64,000 bases of DNA from Pseudomonas saponiphila (GTDB taxonomy: Bacteria > Pseudomonadota > Gammaproteobacteria > Pseudomonadales > Pseudomonadaceae), in NCBI RefSeq assembly GCF_900105185.1, contig NZ_FNTJ01000001.1, positions 1,313,501-1,377,500 of the forward strand. The letters are read 5' to 3'. Each line of letters opens with the position of its first letter. The first letter of the stretch is position 1. Position numbers and translations under genes: made by a program. Positions 31,139 through 41,773 of this stretch are shown one piece after another. The notes under the pieces were generated by a model, which searched no databases, was not told the origin of the DNA, and saw nothing but the letters and a program-made list of their open reading frames with translations.

Positions 31139-31564
31139 GTGTTCACTTTAGATTCACGGCTGCAACAAGACACATTGCCCATCGGGGATTTCCCCCTCTG
31201 TCGGTTGCTGCTGTCCAACGACGCGAACTATCCCTGGTTCATCCTTGTGCCCCGTCGTGAAGATATCAGCGAGTTGTTTCAACTGGATGTCACCGACCAA
31301 CTGCAGCTATGGCGGGAAACCACGGCATTGGCCGAAGTGCTCAAGGACTCCTTCGATGCCGATAAGCTGAATGTGGCGACCTTGGGTAACGTGGTCAGTC
31401 AGTTGCACATGCATGTGATCGTGCGTAAGCGGGATGACGCCGCTTGGCCGGCGCCAGTCTGGGGCAAGCACCCCGCCAAGCCTTACACCGCGCAGGAAGT
31501 CGCGGCGATTCGCAATCGGCTGCGGGTGGTGCTGACCGATGAATTCCATTTTCTGGAGGTTTGA
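31139..31564 (+). CDS. HIT family protein with altered histidine triad
   Basis: This 141-residue histidine-triad-fold protein has a GTG start at 31139. DANYPWFILVPRREDISELF is the nucleotide-binding segment. The active-site motif reads SQLHMHVIVRK: the first His of HxHxH is Gln while the middle, catalytic His and the last His remain. Middle-His chemistry (nucleotidyl transfer/hydrolysis) is therefore still possible. The substrate is unknown. slyX follows 3 bp after its stop, so they form one operon. Confidence 0.85.
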   Translation: MFTLDSRLQQDTLPIGDFPLCRLLLSNDANYPWFILVPRREDISELFQLDVTDQLQLWRETTALAEVLKDSFDADKLNVATLGNVVSQLHMHVIVRKRDDAAWPAPVWGKHPAKPYTAQEVAAIRNRLRVVLTDEFHFLEV

Positions 31565-31567
31565 GCC

Positions 31568-31774
31568 ATGAGTCTGGAAGCGCGTATTACTGATCTGGAA
31601 AGCCGTCTGGCGTTTCAGGATGACACCATTCAAGCCTTGAGCGATGAGCTGGTATCGCAACAGAAGGTGCTGGAGCGCCTGCAACTGCAGATGAGTGCCT
31701 TGCTCAAGCGTCAGGAAGAAATGGTCGGGCAGTTCGAGTCTTTCGAGGAAGAGGCTCCACCTCCGCACTATTAA
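31568..31774 (+). CDS. slyX: SlyX family coiled-coil protein
   Basis: A 68-residue protein that is nearly all helix: [20 protein letters not shown] and [20 protein letters not shown] form a heptad coiled coil, ending in EEAPPPHY, the conserved SlyX tail. Function is unknown despite wide conservation. The ggaggtttgagcc spacing before ATG supplies a good ribosome site overlapping the HIT gene end. A terminator follows. Confidence 0.92.
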   Translation: MSLEARITDLESRLAFQDDTIQALSDELVSQQKVLERLQLQMSALLKRQEEMVGQFESFEEEAPPPHY

Positions 31775-31800
31775 AGGAGGGGCGGCATTCTTGCTGCACA

Positions 31801-31829
31801 AAAAAACCGCGCCAGAGCGCGGTTTTTTT
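31801..31829 (+). terminator. Terminator between slyX and the cold-shock gene
   Basis: A6 + ccgcgc, loop caga, gcgcgg + T7: a symmetric hairpin with A- and T-tracts, serving slyX rightward and the convergent cold-shock gene leftward. Confidence 0.9.
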
Positions 31830-31839
31830 ATGGTGTCGA

Positions 31840-32445
31840 TCAGCGGCGTGGCAGCGCAGCGATCACGTCCTCGGCTTGCAGGCCTTTGTCGCGGTTCATG
31901 ACCGAGAACTCCACGCGCTGGCCTTCCACCAATACGCGGTGACCTTCTCCGCGGATGGCGCGAAAGTGCACGAAGATGTCATCGCCGGAGTCGCGGGAAA
32001 TGAAACCGAAACCCTTGGAGGTGTTGAACCACTTCACGGTGCCGGTATCGCGGTTGCTCATGTCGTAGCTGGGAGCTGCGGAGGCAGCGGGCGAGGACTT
32101 GTAAAAGCTGATGCCCAGGTGCAGAGCCACGGCGACCAGTGCGGTCAGCAAGCTCACCAGGACAGCCGGTTGACCACCGATCACCGGCATCGGCGCCAGC
32201 AAGGTGAGGGTTTGCAGGACGACAACCAGTACCAGCAGGGCGCTGACCAGGTTTTGCAGGTGATGGCGCGAACCTTTGTTCCAGTGGGGGATAACTGGAG
32301 CGAGGATCAGGTTGAGCAGGCCGAACAGGGCCAGATAGATAGCATCGGGTTGTTGCAGGTAGGGAACCGCGTCAGATCTAAGACTCGGAATCAAAGACAG
32401 CAGCAAAGCTGCAATGCCTGTCAGCAGGTGGACGATTTTCAACAT
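31840..32445 (-). CDS. Membrane-anchored cold-shock domain protein
   Basis: A 201-residue fusion. The first ~120 residues hold about four hydrophobic helices ([62 protein letters not shown]). The C-terminal ~70 residues are a canonical cold-shock domain with RNP1 [12 protein letters not shown]2-like DIFVHFRAI and [10 protein letters not shown]. CSDs bind single-stranded nucleic acid, so this one would do so at the inner membrane. The architecture recurs in Pseudomonas but its role is unclear. Weak ribosome site before ATG 32445. Confidence 0.88.
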   Translation of the reverse strand: MLKIVHLLTGIAALLLSLIPSLRSDAVPYLQQPDAIYLALFGLLNLILAPVIPHWNKGSRHHLQNLVSALLVLVVVLQTLTLLAPMPVIGGQPAVLVSLLTALVAVALHLGISFYKSSPAASAAPSYDMSNRDTGTVKWFNTSKGFGFISRDSGDDIFVHFRAIRGEGHRVLVEGQRVEFSVMNRDKGLQAEDVIAALPRR

Positions 32446-32908
32446 TTTGATTAACTCACGTTAAGAAGGAAGCACAAGGAAGAGCTGATCACGCACGGTT
32501 CGCTTCTGAATAAATAGGTGAGGCGGTGGTTACGTACGCGGTGTCAGCCTATGCGCGCTGACCGAAGAAATAGGCAACAGCGACACGGGCTCTATTTAAC
32601 AGCAAAGCCCTGGCCTTCTCAAATCAGCGCCACCGTCCGGCTCGCGCGGGTAGATGTGGGGCGCTCCAGGCTGGATTTGGACAATCGGGCAAACGCCCGA
32701 TCTAGACATATGGCAGCGGGCTTTCCCTGGAACGTCGGTTGTTCCCGGCGGTCTTACCTGACTCAACTCGGCATGGCGCATCCCGAATCTGGCCGCGGGA
32801 CAATCCACCGCAGGCTGATTGACGATCCCCGGCGGCAGGAGCACGGCTCTCTTGCTAGAGTGGTCCGGCAGATGATTGGGTGAGTCCATCCCGTTAACGG
32901 AGAGAAAC
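32446..32908. other. Divergent intergenic region, cold-shock to Dps genes
   Basis: 463 bp with no supported gene. It must hold the divergent promoters and possibly a long leader for the cold-shock gene. A perfect hairpin (atcgggc / gcccgat, loop aaac; 32684-32701) lies in the middle and lacks a T-tract, so it may be an operator or processed-RNA structure. Confidence 0.4.
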
Positions 32909-33382
32909 ATGACAATTGATATCGGTATCAGCGAAGAAGATCGTAAATCCATCGTCGACGGCCTTTCCCGTCTGCTTTCGGACACCTACGTGTTGTACCT
33001 GAAAACCCATAACTTCCATTGGAATGTCACCGGCCCGCAATTTCGCACCCTGCACCTGATGTTCGAGGAGCAGTACAACGAGCTGGCCCTTGCGGTAGAC
33101 CTGATCGCCGAACGTATTCGTGCCCTCGGCTTCCCGGCTCCAGGCGCCTACTCCATCTATGCGCGACTGTCCTCGATCAAGGAAGAGGAAGGGGTGCCGG
33201 CCGCAGAGGAAATGATCAAACAGTTGGTAGCCGGCCAGGAAGCGGTTACCCGCACCGCCCGTGGCATCTTCCCGTTGCTGGACAAGGTCAGCGACGAGCC
33301 AACGGCGGATCTGCTGACCCAGCGCATGCAGGTGCATGAGAAAACCGCGTGGATGCTGCGTTCCCTGCTGGAAAATCGTTAA
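32909..33382 (+). CDS. dps: Dps/ferritin-like DNA-starvation protein
   Basis: A 157-residue ferritin-like four-helix protein. The Dps ferroxidase segment is present: [20 protein letters not shown], with the conserved His and Trp, followed by [20 protein letters not shown], whose Glu/Asp residues complete the inter-subunit iron site. Dps dodecamers oxidise and store iron with peroxide and protect DNA. The N-terminus is short and not Lys-rich, so direct DNA binding is less certain. The gagagaaac upstream of the ATG is the ribosome site. Confidence 0.92.
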   Translation: MTIDIGISEEDRKSIVDGLSRLLSDTYVLYLKTHNFHWNVTGPQFRTLHLMFEEQYNELALAVDLIAERIRALGFPAPGAYSIYARLSSIKEEEGVPAAEEMIKQLVAGQEAVTRTARGIFPLLDKVSDEPTADLLTQRMQVHEKTAWMLRSLLENR

Positions 33383-33569
33383 GCCGCTCATGGCCGATGG
33401 CGTCTCGGACGCCATTCGCGCCTTTTGACAAGCTCCGGCATCTATATGGTCATACGGCTGCACAGGGCCGATTTAATGGATATAATCCCGCTCTTTGCTA
33501 GATAGCCCGGGCTTTGGCGTGGGCTCTGGCTGTAGTTCAAGCAGTAATCTGGATTGCCGAGACGCCCCC

Positions 33570-33791
33570 ATGCCCATGTACGATTACCAGTGCGCTTCCT
33601 GTGGTCATCAGTTGGAAGCCATTCAAAAGATCAGTGCTGCGCCGCTGGTCGACTGCCCTGCCTGCCAGGCACCTGAACTGAAAAAGATGCTGTCCATGCC
33701 CGGATTTCGCCTAAGCGGCACCGGCTGGTATGAAACCGACTTCAAGACCGGCTCCAAGAAGAACCTGGCCGGTGGCGACAAAGCTGACTAA
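33570..33791 (+). CDS. FmdB-type zinc-ribbon protein
   Basis: A 73-residue protein beginning MPMYDYQCASCGHQLEAIQK. Two CxxC pairs (CASC and CPAC, about residues 8-11 and 33-36) form a zinc ribbon, and the tail is polar and basic (TGSKKNLAGGDKAD). The FmdB name comes from a methylotroph operon; in pseudomonads the gene sits before aspS, as here (95 bp). The 33495 frame start is rejected because the conserved region begins at 33570. A tataat-like -10 lies at 33481-33486. Confidence 0.9.
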   Translation: MPMYDYQCASCGHQLEAIQKISAAPLVDCPACQAPELKKMLSMPGFRLSGTGWYETDFKTGSKKNLAGGDKAD

Positions 33792-33886
33792 GTTGAACGA
33801 CACGCGCGAGTTCTTGCACTATCCGGCACCTCATGGTGCGCAAGGCCTCCATCGAATTTCGAATTACGAGAAGTGAAACCACTACC

Positions 33887-35662
33887 ATGATGCGCAGCCA
33901 TTATTGCGGCCAACTGAACGAAAGCCTGGAAGGTCAGGAAGTAACCCTTTGCGGATGGGTCCACCGTCGTCGTGACCACGGCGGGGTGATCTTCCTCGAT
34001 ATCCGTGATCGTGAAGGTCTGGCCCAGGTGGTGTTCGATCCGGACCGCGCTGAAACCTTCGCCGCCGCCGACCGCGTGCGCAGCGAATACGTAGTCAAGA
34101 TCACCGGTAAGGTACGCCTGCGCCCGGCCGGTGCCGGCAACGCCAACATGGCTTCGGGCATGATCGAAGTCCTGGGCTACGAGCTGGAAGTGCTGAACGA
34201 AGCGGAAACCCCGCCGTTCCCGCTCAACGAATACTCCGACGTGGGTGAAGAAACCCGTCTGCGCTATCGCTTCATCGATCTGCGCCGTCCGGAAATGGCC
34301 GAAAAGCTGCGCCTGCGTTCGCGCATGACCACCAGCATCCGCCGCTACCTGGACGAAAATGGTTTCCTCGACGTGGAAACCCCGATCCTCACTCGCGCCA
34401 CCCCGGAAGGCGCTCGCGACTATCTGGTGCCAAGCCGTACCCACGCCGGCAGCTTCTTCGCCTTGCCGCAGTCGCCACAGCTGTTCAAGCAGCTGCTGAT
34501 GGTGGCCGGCTTCGATCGCTACTACCAGATCGCCAAGTGTTTCCGTGACGAAGACCTGCGTGCCGACCGTCAGCCTGAGTTCACTCAGATCGACATCGAA
34601 ACCAGCTTCCTCGACGAAAAAGACATCATGGGCCTGACCGAAGGCATGATCCGCAACCTGTTCAAGGAAGTGCTGGATCTGGAATTCGGCGAATTCCCGC
34701 ACATGACTTTCGAAGAAGCCATGCGTCGCTACGGTTCCGACAAGCCGGATCTGCGCAACCCACTGGAACTGGTGGACGTTGCCGACCAGCTCAAAGAAGT
34801 GGAATTCAAGGTGTTCAGCGGCCCGGCCAACGATCCGAAATGCCGTATCGCCGCCTTGCGCGTTCCAGGCGGGGCGAGCATGCCGCGCAAGCAGATCGAC
34901 GATTACACCAAGTTCGTCGGCATCTACGGCGCCAAGGGCCTGGCTTACATCAAGGTCAACGAGCGCGCCAAGGGCGTTGAAGGCCTGCAATCGCCGATCG
35001 TCAAGAACATCCCGGAAGCCAACCTGAACGTGATCCTCGATCGCGTGGGTGCGGTCGACGGCGACATCGTGTTCTTCGGTGCCGACAAGGCCAAGATCGT
35101 CAGCGAGGCCCTGGGCGCGCTGCGGATCAAGCTCGGTCACGACCTGAACCTGCTGACCTGCGAATGGGCTCCGATGTGGGTGGTCGACTTCCCGATGTTC
35201 GAAGAGAACGACGACGGCAGCTTCACCGCCTTGCACCACCCGTTCACCGCGCCCAAATGCTCGCCTGAAGAGCTGGAGGCCAACCCGGCTAGCGCTCTGT
35301 CGCGCGCCTACGACATGGTCCTGAACGGCACCGAGCTGGGTGGCGGTTCGATCCGTATCCACCGCAAGGAAATGCAGCAAGCGGTATTCCGCCTGCTGGG
35401 CATCAGCGAAGCGGAACAGGAAGAGAAGTTCGGCTTCCTGCTGGACGCCCTCAAGTACGGCGCACCACCGCACGGTGGCCTGGCCTTCGGTCTGGACCGT
35501 CTGGTGATGCTGATGACCGGCGCCCAGTCGATCCGTGAAGTGATCGCTTTCCCGAAAACCCAGAGCGCGGCCTGCGTCATGACTCAGGCACCGGGTCTGG
35601 TGGATGCCAAGGCTCTGCGCGAGCTGCACATCCGCCTGCGCGAACAGCCCAAGGCTGAATAA
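33887..35662 (+). CDS. aspS: Aspartyl-tRNA synthetase
   Basis: This 591-residue class II synthetase is of bacterial length. The ATG pair at 33887 gives [20 protein letters not shown], the family N-terminus. The OB-fold anticodon-binding domain (1-110) contains [20 protein letters not shown]. Motif 2 is [20 protein letters not shown], and motif 3 is [15 protein letters not shown]. The GAD insertion domain lies between them (about 290-420). Discriminating versus non-discriminating type cannot be decided here. A terminator follows. Confidence 0.98.
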   Translation: MMRSHYCGQLNESLEGQEVTLCGWVHRRRDHGGVIFLDIRDREGLAQVVFDPDRAETFAAADRVRSEYVVKITGKVRLRPAGAGNANMASGMIEVLGYELEVLNEAETPPFPLNEYSDVGEETRLRYRFIDLRRPEMAEKLRLRSRMTTSIRRYLDENGFLDVETPILTRATPEGARDYLVPSRTHAGSFFALPQSPQLFKQLLMVAGFDRYYQIAKCFRDEDLRADRQPEFTQIDIETSFLDEKDIMGLTEGMIRNLFKEVLDLEFGEFPHMTFEEAMRRYGSDKPDLRNPLELVDVADQLKEVEFKVFSGPANDPKCRIAALRVPGGASMPRKQIDDYTKFVGIYGAKGLAYIKVNERAKGVEGLQSPIVKNIPEANLNVILDRVGAVDGDIVFFGADKAKIVSEALGALRIKLGHDLNLLTCEWAPMWVVDFPMFEENDDGSFTALHHPFTAPKCSPEELEANPASALSRAYDMVLNGTELGGGSIRIHRKEMQQAVFRLLGISEAEQEEKFGFLLDALKYGAPPHGGLAFGLDRLVMLMTGAQSIREVIAFPKTQSAACVMTQAPGLVDAKALRELHIRLREQPKAE

Positions 35663-35676
35663 GCCGGCCCGACAAG

Positions 35677-35700
35677 GCGCACCTTCGGGTGCGCTTTTTC
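35677..35700 (+). terminator. Terminator of aspS
   Basis: gcgcacc-ttcg-ggtgcgc, a stable UUCG tetraloop hairpin, followed by five T, 15 bp after the aspS stop. Confidence 0.93.
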
Positions 35701-35772
35701 TATGGGTCGAGTTTTGTTGCCCCGCCCGCCACGTGGCGCGGGCAATGTTTCAAAGAGAATTTGGAGCAAGTT

Positions 35773-36519
35773 ATGGCAGGTCATTCCAAGTGGGCGAACA
35801 TCAAGCACCGCAAAGAGCGTCAGGATGCCAAGAGAGGCAAGATCTTCACCAAGTGGATTCGTGAACTGACCGTTGCGGCCCGTCAGGGCGGTGGCGAGCC
35901 GGGTTCCAACCCACGTCTGCGCCTGGCCCTGGACAAGGCCCTGGGCGCCAACATGAGCCGCGACATCATTGATCGTGCCATCGCTCGTGGCACCGGCGCG
36001 GCCGGCAGCGACGACGTGGTCGAGCTGACCTATGAAGGCTACGGCCCCAATGGCGTGGCGGTGATGGTCGAATGCATGACCGACAACCGCAATCGCACCG
36101 CGGCTGCGGTTCGTCATGCCTTCAGCAAGTGCGGTGGCAACCTGGGCACCGACGGCTCGGTGGCCTATCTGTTTGAACGCAAGGGCCAGATCACTTTCGC
36201 CGAAGGTGTCGACGAAGATGCGCTGATCGAAGCGGCGATGGAGGCCGATGCCGACGATGTGGTGAGCAACGAAGACGGTTCCATCGACGTGTTCACCTCG
36301 TTCGCTGGTTTCTATGGTGTGCGTAATGCCCTGGAGGCGGCTGGCTTCACCGCTGCGGACGCAGAGATCGTCATGCTGCCCACCACCAGTGCCGAGCTGG
36401 ATCTGGAGGGGGCGGAGAAGGTCCTCAAGCTGATCGACATGCTGGAAGACCTGGATGATGTGCAGAACGTCTACTCCAACGCGGATATTCCGGAGTCGGT
36501 AGCCGAGCAGCTCGGCTGA
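35773..36519 (+). CDS. yebC: YebC/PmpR family regulatory protein
   Basis: A 248-residue protein starting [20 protein letters not shown], diagnostic of Yeb[21 protein letters not shown] and [19 protein letters not shown] are conserved core elements. In P. aeruginosa PmpR represses a quorum-sensing gene, and other homologues relieve ribosome stalling at proline stretches. It sits just upstream of ruvC, a common arrangement. The long upstream open frame starting at 35689 is noncoding. Confidence 0.95.
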   Translation: MAGHSKWANIKHRKERQDAKRGKIFTKWIRELTVAARQGGGEPGSNPRLRLALDKALGANMSRDIIDRAIARGTGAAGSDDVVELTYEGYGPNGVAVMVECMTDNRNRTAAAVRHAFSKCGGNLGTDGSVAYLFERKGQITFAEGVDEDALIEAAMEADADDVVSNEDGSIDVFTSFAGFYGVRNALEAAGFTAADAEIVMLPTTSAELDLEGAEKVLKLIDMLEDLDDVQNVYSNADIPESVAEQLG

Positions 36520-36648
36520 TCCGTTTGCACTACCCTTGAAGCCGGACGTGCCACGTCGCGATAAATGTGCGGCAGGGCGCTTCCGGCTTCTGCCTTTTTG
36601 CGTTTCCGGTCCTGGTCGGCCGGTCTCCCTACTCAAGCAGCAGGCTTT

Positions 36649-37173
36649 ATGACTCTTATTCTTGGCATCGACCCCGGCTCACGCATTACCGGTTATGGCG
36701 TGGTTCGAGACACCGGGCGTGGCTGCGTGTACGTGGCCTCCGGCTGTATTCGCACCGGAGCCGGCGAGTTGCCCGAGCGCTTGCAGATTGTCTATCGCGG
36801 TGTGCGTGAGGTGATTCAGACCTACGGTCCGGTGACCATGGGCATCGAGAAGGTGTTCATGGCCCGCAATGCCGATTCGGCGCTGAAGCTCGGCCAGGCC
36901 CGGGGGGCGGCGATTGTCGCTGGGGCCGAGGAAGGCCTGGAGATCGCCGAGTATACGGCGACTCAGGTCAAGCAAGCCGTGGCCGGGACCGGCGGTGCCA
37001 ACAAGGACCAGGTGCAAATGATGGTCATGCACTTGCTCAAACTCACCACCAAGCCGCAGATCGATGCCTCGGATGCCCTGGCCATCGCCATCTGTCATGC
37101 CCACACCCGCTCCAGCCTGTTGCCCCATGGTCTGGGAACGGCACGCAGTCGTGGCGGGCGCCTGCGTCTCTGA
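36649..37173 (+). CDS. ruvC: Holliday-junction resolvase RuvC
   Basis: A 174-residue endonuclease that cleaves four-way junctions with RuvAB. Catalytic acidic residues: Asp7 in [17 protein letters not shown], Glu in [12 protein letters not shown] (about 66), and the Asp pair in [16 protein letters not shown] (about 139-142). The C-terminus is short and basic (SRGGRLRL). First gene of ruvC-ruvA-ruvB; the gap to ruvA is 114 bp. Confidence 0.97.
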   Translation: MTLILGIDPGSRITGYGVVRDTGRGCVYVASGCIRTGAGELPERLQIVYRGVREVIQTYGPVTMGIEKVFMARNADSALKLGQARGAAIVAGAEEGLEIAEYTATQVKQAVAGTGGANKDQVQMMVMHLLKLTTKPQIDASDALAIAICHAHTRSSLLPHGLGTARSRGGRLRL

Positions 37174-37287
37174 TAGCATCAGCGCAGTCATTTTAGGAGT
37201 GGAGCACTGTGCGCCTGGGTAGTCGGCGCCGGCGTTCGCTCAACGAGTCGCCAGCTGCGAGCTGGCCATCGCCTAAGGATCTGAAAC

Positions 37288-37896
37288 GTGATTGGACGCT
37301 TGCGCGGCACCCTGGCTGAGAAACAGCCGCCGCACCTGATTCTCGATGTAAACGGGTTGGGCTACGAAGTCGAAGTGCCCATGACCACCCTGTATCGCCT
37401 GCCGTCGGTCGGCGAACCCCTGACCTTGCACACCCATTTGGTCGTCCGCGAGGACGCGCAGTTACTCTACGGCTTCGCCGGCAAGCGCGAGCGAGACTTT
37501 TTTCGCGAGTTGATCCGTCTCAATGGTGTGGGTCCCAAGTTGGCTCTGGCGCTGATGTCCAGCCTTGAGGTGGATGAGCTGGTGCGTTGCGTGCAGGCCC
37601 AGGACACCTCGGCCCTGACCAAGGTGCCGGGGGTTGGCAAGAAGACCGCCGAGCGCCTGCTGGTGGAACTCAAGGATCGCTTCAAGGCCTGGGAAGCCGT
37701 ACCGAGCATGTTCGCCCTGGTGCCGAACCAGCCGGATGCCCCGGTGCCGGTGGCCAGCGCCGAGTCGGATGCGGTCAGCGCGCTGATCTCCCTGGGCTAC
37801 AAGCCGCAGGAAGCCAGCAAGGCAGTATCCGCGATCAAAGACAAAGGCTTGAGCAGCGAAGACATGATCCGCCGAGCCCTGAAGGGAATGATTTAA
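37288..37896 (+). CDS. ruvA: Holliday-junction DNA-binding subunit RuvA
   Basis: A 202-residue protein with a GTG start. The OB domain ([20 protein letters not shown]) is followed by tandem helix-hairpin-helix motifs ([35 protein letters not shown]) and a C-terminal domain III ([20 protein letters not shown]) that contacts RuvB. It tetramerises on four-way junctions. Its stop is immediately adjacent to the ruvB GTG, indicating translational coupling. Confidence 0.97.
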   Translation: MIGRLRGTLAEKQPPHLILDVNGLGYEVEVPMTTLYRLPSVGEPLTLHTHLVVREDAQLLYGFAGKRERDFFRELIRLNGVGPKLALALMSSLEVDELVRCVQAQDTSALTKVPGVGKKTAERLLVELKDRFKAWEAVPSMFALVPNQPDAPVPVASAESDAVSALISLGYKPQEASKAVSAIKDKGLSSEDMIRRALKGMI

Positions 37897-38955
37897 GTGA
37901 TTGAAGCTGACCGTCTGATCGCCGCCACGGGGCCCCGTGAGCGCGAGGAAATCCAGGACCGGGCGATTCGTCCGGTCAGCCTGGCCGACTACATCGGCCA
38001 GCCCAGCGTGCGCGAGCAGATGGAGCTGTTCATCCAAGCTGCCCGTGGGCGCAACGAGTCCCTGGATCACACCTTGATCTTTGGTCCTCCGGGGTTGGGC
38101 AAGACCACCCTGGCCAACATCATCGCCGAGGAAATGGGCGTCTCGATCAAGAGCACTTCCGGCCCGGTGCTGGAGCGCCCTGGCGACCTGGCTGCGCTGC
38201 TGACCAACCTTGAGCCGCATGACGTGCTGTTCATCGACGAGATTCACCGGCTGTCGCCGATCGTCGAGGAAGTGCTGTACCCGGCCATGGAGGACTTCCA
38301 GCTCGACATCATGATCGGCGAGGGGCCCGCGGCGCGCTCAATCAAGCTGGACCTGCCGCCGTTCACCCTGGTGGGCGCCACCACGCGCGCGGGCATGCTG
38401 ACCAACCCGTTGCGCGACCGCTTCGGCATCGTCCAGCGCCTGGAGTTCTACAGCACGGCGGACCTGGCGACCATTGTCAGCCGTTCCGCCGGGATCCTCG
38501 GTTTGCCGCTGGATCCGGAAGGCGCCTTCGAAGTGGCTCGGCGTGCCCGAGGCACCCCGCGGATCGCCAACCGCCTGTTGCGCCGAGTGCGGGATTTCGC
38601 CGAAGTCCGGGCCAAGGGGCATATCACCAAGCCGATCGCCGACTTGGCGCTGAACCTGCTGGATGTCGACGAACGTGGCTTTGATCACCAGGACCGGCGT
38701 CTGTTGCTGACCATGATCGAGAAGTTCGACGGTGGTCCGGTGGGGGTCGACAGCCTGGCGGCGGCGATCAGCGAAGAGCGTCACACCATTGAGGACGTGC
38801 TGGAGCCGTACCTGATCCAGCAGGGCTACATCATGCGCACTCCCCGTGGGCGGGTAGTGACCCGGCATGCGTATCTGCACTTCGGTCTAAACATTCCGTC
38901 ACGATTGGGGGACATGCCTGTGGTAGACGAATTCCTCGATGCTGTGGACGATTAA
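37897..38955 (+). CDS. ruvB: Holliday-junction branch-migration ATPase RuvB
   Basis: A 352-residue AAA+ motor with a GTG start. [20 protein letters not shown] is the N-terminal signature, Walker [13 protein letters not shown] lies near 65-72, Walker [14 protein letters not shown] near 110-120, and sensor [19 protein letters not shown] contains the arginine finger. The C-terminal winged helix includes [16 protein letters not shown]. Completes the ruvCAB set. Confidence 0.98.
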   Translation: MIEADRLIAATGPREREEIQDRAIRPVSLADYIGQPSVREQMELFIQAARGRNESLDHTLIFGPPGLGKTTLANIIAEEMGVSIKSTSGPVLERPGDLAALLTNLEPHDVLFIDEIHRLSPIVEEVLYPAMEDFQLDIMIGEGPAARSIKLDLPPFTLVGATTRAGMLTNPLRDRFGIVQRLEFYSTADLATIVSRSAGILGLPLDPEGAFEVARRARGTPRIANRLLRRVRDFAEVRAKGHITKPIADLALNLLDVDERGFDHQDRRLLLTMIEKFDGGPVGVDSLAAAISEERHTIEDVLEPYLIQQGYIMRTPRGRVVTRHAYLHFGLNIPSRLGDMPVVDEFLDAVDD

Positions 38956-39093
38956 TCACCCGCTGCTTGTCGATTTATTCGGGGTTTGTGCTGTCCTAGG
39001 GACTGGCATTGCCCAAACTGCATGAAAAGTCGTTCAAGAATGAAAAAACAGTTGCCTGGCCGGATTGGCAACCTGAGGAGTAAGCACTAGAGT

Positions 39094-39561
39094 ATGCGCG
39101 CGCAAAACGGGCTTGAGCCGTTCGCACATCGTTGTCGCGTTTATTACGAGGACACCGATGCCGGCGGCATCGTGTATTACGTTAATTACCTTAAGTTTAT
39201 GGAGCGGGCTCGAACCGAGCGGCTACGACACCTGGGCTTTGCCCAATCGCAGCTGGCAGGGGAGAACCTGTTATTCGTCGTGCATTCCAGCGAAGCGCGT
39301 TATCACGCGCCGGCGCGACTGGACGACGAGCTTCTGGTCAGTGCCCATGTCACCGAATTGAACCGGGCCAGCCTGCGCTTCACTCAGCAGGTCAGGCGAG
39401 CCGCGGATAATGCGCTGCTCTGTGAGGGGCAGTTCCTGGTGGCCTGTGTGCGCGCCGACACTTTCAAACCCCGCGCCATTCCAGACGCTCTGCGTACGGC
39501 CTTTGTCGACGAGAGCAGCGCGGGTACACACTCAGAGCAGGAGATAAAGCGTGGAAGCTAA
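39094..39561 (+). CDS. ybgC: Tol-Pal-associated acyl-CoA thioesterase YbgC
   Basis: A 155-residue hot-dog-fold thioesterase. [20 protein letters not shown] contains the catalytic Asp and the 'DTDAxGxVY' signature, followed by [10 protein letters not shown]. YbgC acts on phospholipid-linked acyl groups and is encoded at the head of tol-pal operons. Its end overlaps the tolQ GTG start by 11 bp. Confidence 0.94.
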   Translation: MRAQNGLEPFAHRCRVYYEDTDAGGIVYYVNYLKFMERARTERLRHLGFAQSQLAGENLLFVVHSSEARYHAPARLDDELLVSAHVTELNRASLRFTQQVRRAADNALLCEGQFLVACVRADTFKPRAIPDALRTAFVDESSAGTHSEQEIKRGS

Positions 39562-40246
39562 CGTCGTCGACCATTCCTCCATGTGGAGCCTGGTCAGCAA
39601 TGCCAGCGTTGTAGTGCAGTTGGTAATGCTGACCCTGGTTGCCGCATCGGTGACTTCATGGATCATGATCTTTCAGCGCAGCAACCTGCTGCGCGCCGGT
39701 CGACGTGCCCTGGAGAGCTTCGAAGAGCGCTTCTGGTCCGGCATCGACCTGTCCAAACTCTACCGTCAGGCAGGCAGCAACCCGGACCCGGATTCCGGGG
39801 TCGAGCAGATCTTCCGTGCCGGCTTCAAGGAGTTCTCCCGTCTGCGCCAGCAACCGGGTGTCGACCCTGAAGCGGTCATGGAAGGCGTAGCCCGCGCCAT
39901 GCGCGTTGCTATCTCCCGTGAGGAAGAGAAGCTCGAGCAGAGCCTGCCGTTCCTTGCCACCGTCGGTTCGGTCAGCCCGTACATCGGTCTGTTCGGTACC
40001 GTGTGGGGGATCATGAACTCCTTCCGCGGCTTGGCCCAGGCCCAGCAAGCGACCCTGGCCACCGTTGCCCCGGGTATCGCCGAAGCCCTGATCGCCACGG
40101 CCATCGGCCTGTTCGCGGCCATTCCGGCGGTGATCGCCTACAACCGTTTCTCCGCCCGTGGCGAGACGCTGATCAGCCGTTACTACACCTTCGCCGACGA
40201 GTTCCAGGCGATCCTGCACCGTAAAGTGCACACCAGCGAAGAGTGA
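39551..40246 (+). CDS. tolQ: Tol-Pal motor subunit TolQ
   Basis: A 231-residue inner-membrane protein of the MotA/ExbB class. A GTG start at 39551 ([20 protein letters not shown]) is within ybgC. Three membrane helices lie at about 15-40, 135-160 and 170-195. The conserved [20 protein letters not shown] and [20 protein letters not shown] form the proton channel with TolR. Confidence 0.97.
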   Translation: MEANVVDHSSMWSLVSNASVVVQLVMLTLVAASVTSWIMIFQRSNLLRAGRRALESFEERFWSGIDLSKLYRQAGSNPDPDSGVEQIFRAGFKEFSRLRQQPGVDPEAVMEGVARAMRVAISREEEKLEQSLPFLATVGSVSPYIGLFGTVWGIMNSFRGLAQAQQATLATVAPGIAEALIATAIGLFAAIPAVIAYNRFSARGETLISRYYTFADEFQAILHRKVHTSEE

Positions 40247-40259
40247 GCAGGTAGACCCA

Positions 40260-40712
40260 ATGGCCCGAGTTCGCCACAAACGCAAGCCGGTTGCCGAGAT
40301 GAACGTGGTGCCCTACATCGACGTGATGTTGGTACTGCTGGTTATCTTCATGGTGACCGCACCGATGCTCAACCAGGGCGTTAAAGTTGACCTGCCCAAG
40401 GTTTCCAGCGAAGCCTTGCCCCAGGACAACAACACCCAGGTACTGACCATTTCGATCAAGGCTGACAAGACCTACTACTGGAACCTTGGCAGTGAAGTCG
40501 ACACCGAAAAGCAACAGGACAAGGCGATGACCTTGCCGCAGATGACCGACGCGGTGACCAAGATCATCCGTGCCGGCAACGAAGGCGGCAAACACACCCA
40601 GGTGTTCATTCGCGGTGATAAATCCGTCGACTACGGCGCCGTGATGGGTGCCATGGGCGGCCTGCAGAAAGCCGGAGTCGGTAACGTTGGCTTGATTACC
40701 GAGGCGCCCTGA
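40260..40712 (+). CDS. tolR: Tol-Pal motor subunit TolR
   Basis: A 150-residue ExbD-class protein with one membrane helix. NVVPYIDVMLVLLVIFMVTA contains the proton-carrying Asp in the first turn of the helix (about residue 21). The periplasmic domain ends VGNVGLITEAP. Its last base overlaps the tolA start, and it lies 13 bp after tolQ. Confidence 0.97.
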   Translation: MARVRHKRKPVAEMNVVPYIDVMLVLLVIFMVTAPMLNQGVKVDLPKVSSEALPQDNNTQVLTISIKADKTYYWNLGSEVDTEKQQDKAMTLPQMTDAVTKIIRAGNEGGKHTQVFIRGDKSVDYGAVMGAMGGLQKAGVGNVGLITEAP

Positions 40713-41773
40713 TGCACCAACAGCGAGAGCCGTCCGCCTCGGAAAGCTACTTCTGGCCTAGTGTCTGGGCGATTGCCCTGCACGTGCTGGTGTTTGGCAT
40801 GCTGTTTGTCAGCTTCGCCATGACCCCGGAATTGCCCCCGGCCAAGCCGATCGTCCAGGCGACCCTGTATCAGTTGAAATCCAAGAGTCCGGCGACCACC
40901 CAGACCAATCACAAGATTGCGGGTGAGGCGAAGAAATCCGCCGCGCGTCAGACCGAGGCCGAGCAACTGGAGCAGAAGAAGGTCGAGCAGGAAGAGATCA
41001 AGGCTGCGGAACAAAAGAAAGAAGAGGCTGCTCAAAAGGCCGCGGAAGCGAAAAAGGCCGATGAGGCCAAGAAAGCTGACGAGGCGAAGAAGGCTGATGA
41101 GGCCAAGAAAGCTGCGGAAGCCAAGAAGGCTGAAGAGAAGCAATTGGCTGATGTAGCCAAGAAGAAAGCCGAAGAAGAAGCCAAGAAAGCCGCTGAAGAA
41201 GAGGCCAAGAAAAAGGCCGCTGAAGAAGCCAAGAAAAAGATCGTCGAAGACGCGAAGAAGAAAGCCGCGGAAGACGCGAAGAAGAAAGCTGAAGCTGAAG
41301 AGGCGAAGAAAAAGATCGCCGAAGACGCGAAGAAGAAAGCTGCTGCCGATGCCGCGAAGAAGAAGGCCCAGGAAGCAGCGCGTAAATCTGCCGAAGAGAA
41401 GAAGGCTCAGGCCCTGGCGGACTTGTTGTCCGACAAGCCGGAGCGTGAAGCGACCAAGTCGGATGAGGTCGGTGACAGTGTCGCGGGCAGTTTCGATGAC
41501 CTGATTCGTATCCGTGCAGCGGAAGGCTGGGCTCGTCCTCCTTCGGCGCGCAAGGGTATGACAGTGGAACTGCGGATCGGCATGTTGCCTGATGGCACGG
41601 TGACCACGGTCAGCGTGATCAAGTCCAGTGGTGATGGTCCGTTCGATGCCTCGGCGGTAGCGGCAGTCAAGAACATTGGGCGTTTGACAGAAATGCAGGG
41701 GTTGAGTCCGAAGGATTTTGCTCCCTATCGTTCATTCAAGATGACATTCACACCTGAGGATCTAGCCTTGTGA
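40712..41773 (+). CDS. tolA: Tol-Pal periplasm-spanning protein TolA
   Basis: A 353-residue protein. An N-terminal helix ([20 protein letters not shown], about 12-31) anchors it. Domain II (about 65-235) is a long Lys/Glu/Ala coiled coil with many KKAEEAKK repeats, and domain III (about 250-353) is globular with [20 protein letters not shown] and [10 protein letters not shown]. TolA connects TolQR energy to Pal and TolB. Repeat-rich DNA in domain II makes length variation likely among strains. Confidence 0.97.
   Translation: MHQQREPSASESYFWPSVWAIALHVLVFGMLFVSFAMTPELPPAKPIVQATLYQLKSKSPATTQTNHKIAGEAKKSAARQTEAEQLEQKKVEQEEIKAAEQKKEEAAQKAAEAKKADEAKKADEAKKADEAKKAAEAKKAEEKQLADVAKKKAEEEAKKAAEEEAKKKAAEEAKKKIVEDAKKKAAEDAKKKAEAEEAKKKIAEDAKKKAAADAAKKKAQEAARKSAEEKKAQALADLLSDKPEREATKSDEVGDSVAGSFDDLIRIRAAEGWARPPSARKGMTVELRIGMLPDGTVTTVSVIKSSGDGPFDASAVAAVKNIGRLTEMQGLSPKDFAPYRSFKMTFTPEDLAL

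Noticed and set aside
32684..32701. Perfect hairpin considered as a terminator
   Set aside because: No T-tract follows on either side; listed only as a feature of the intergenic region.
33788..35629. A 613-codon antisense frame over aspS
   Set aside because: Codon-bias shadow; aspS on the plus strand has all synthetase motifs.
41030..41400. Possible tandem-repeat locus in tolA
   Set aside because: The Lys/Glu/Ala repeats are the normal TolA coiled coil, not a separate element.
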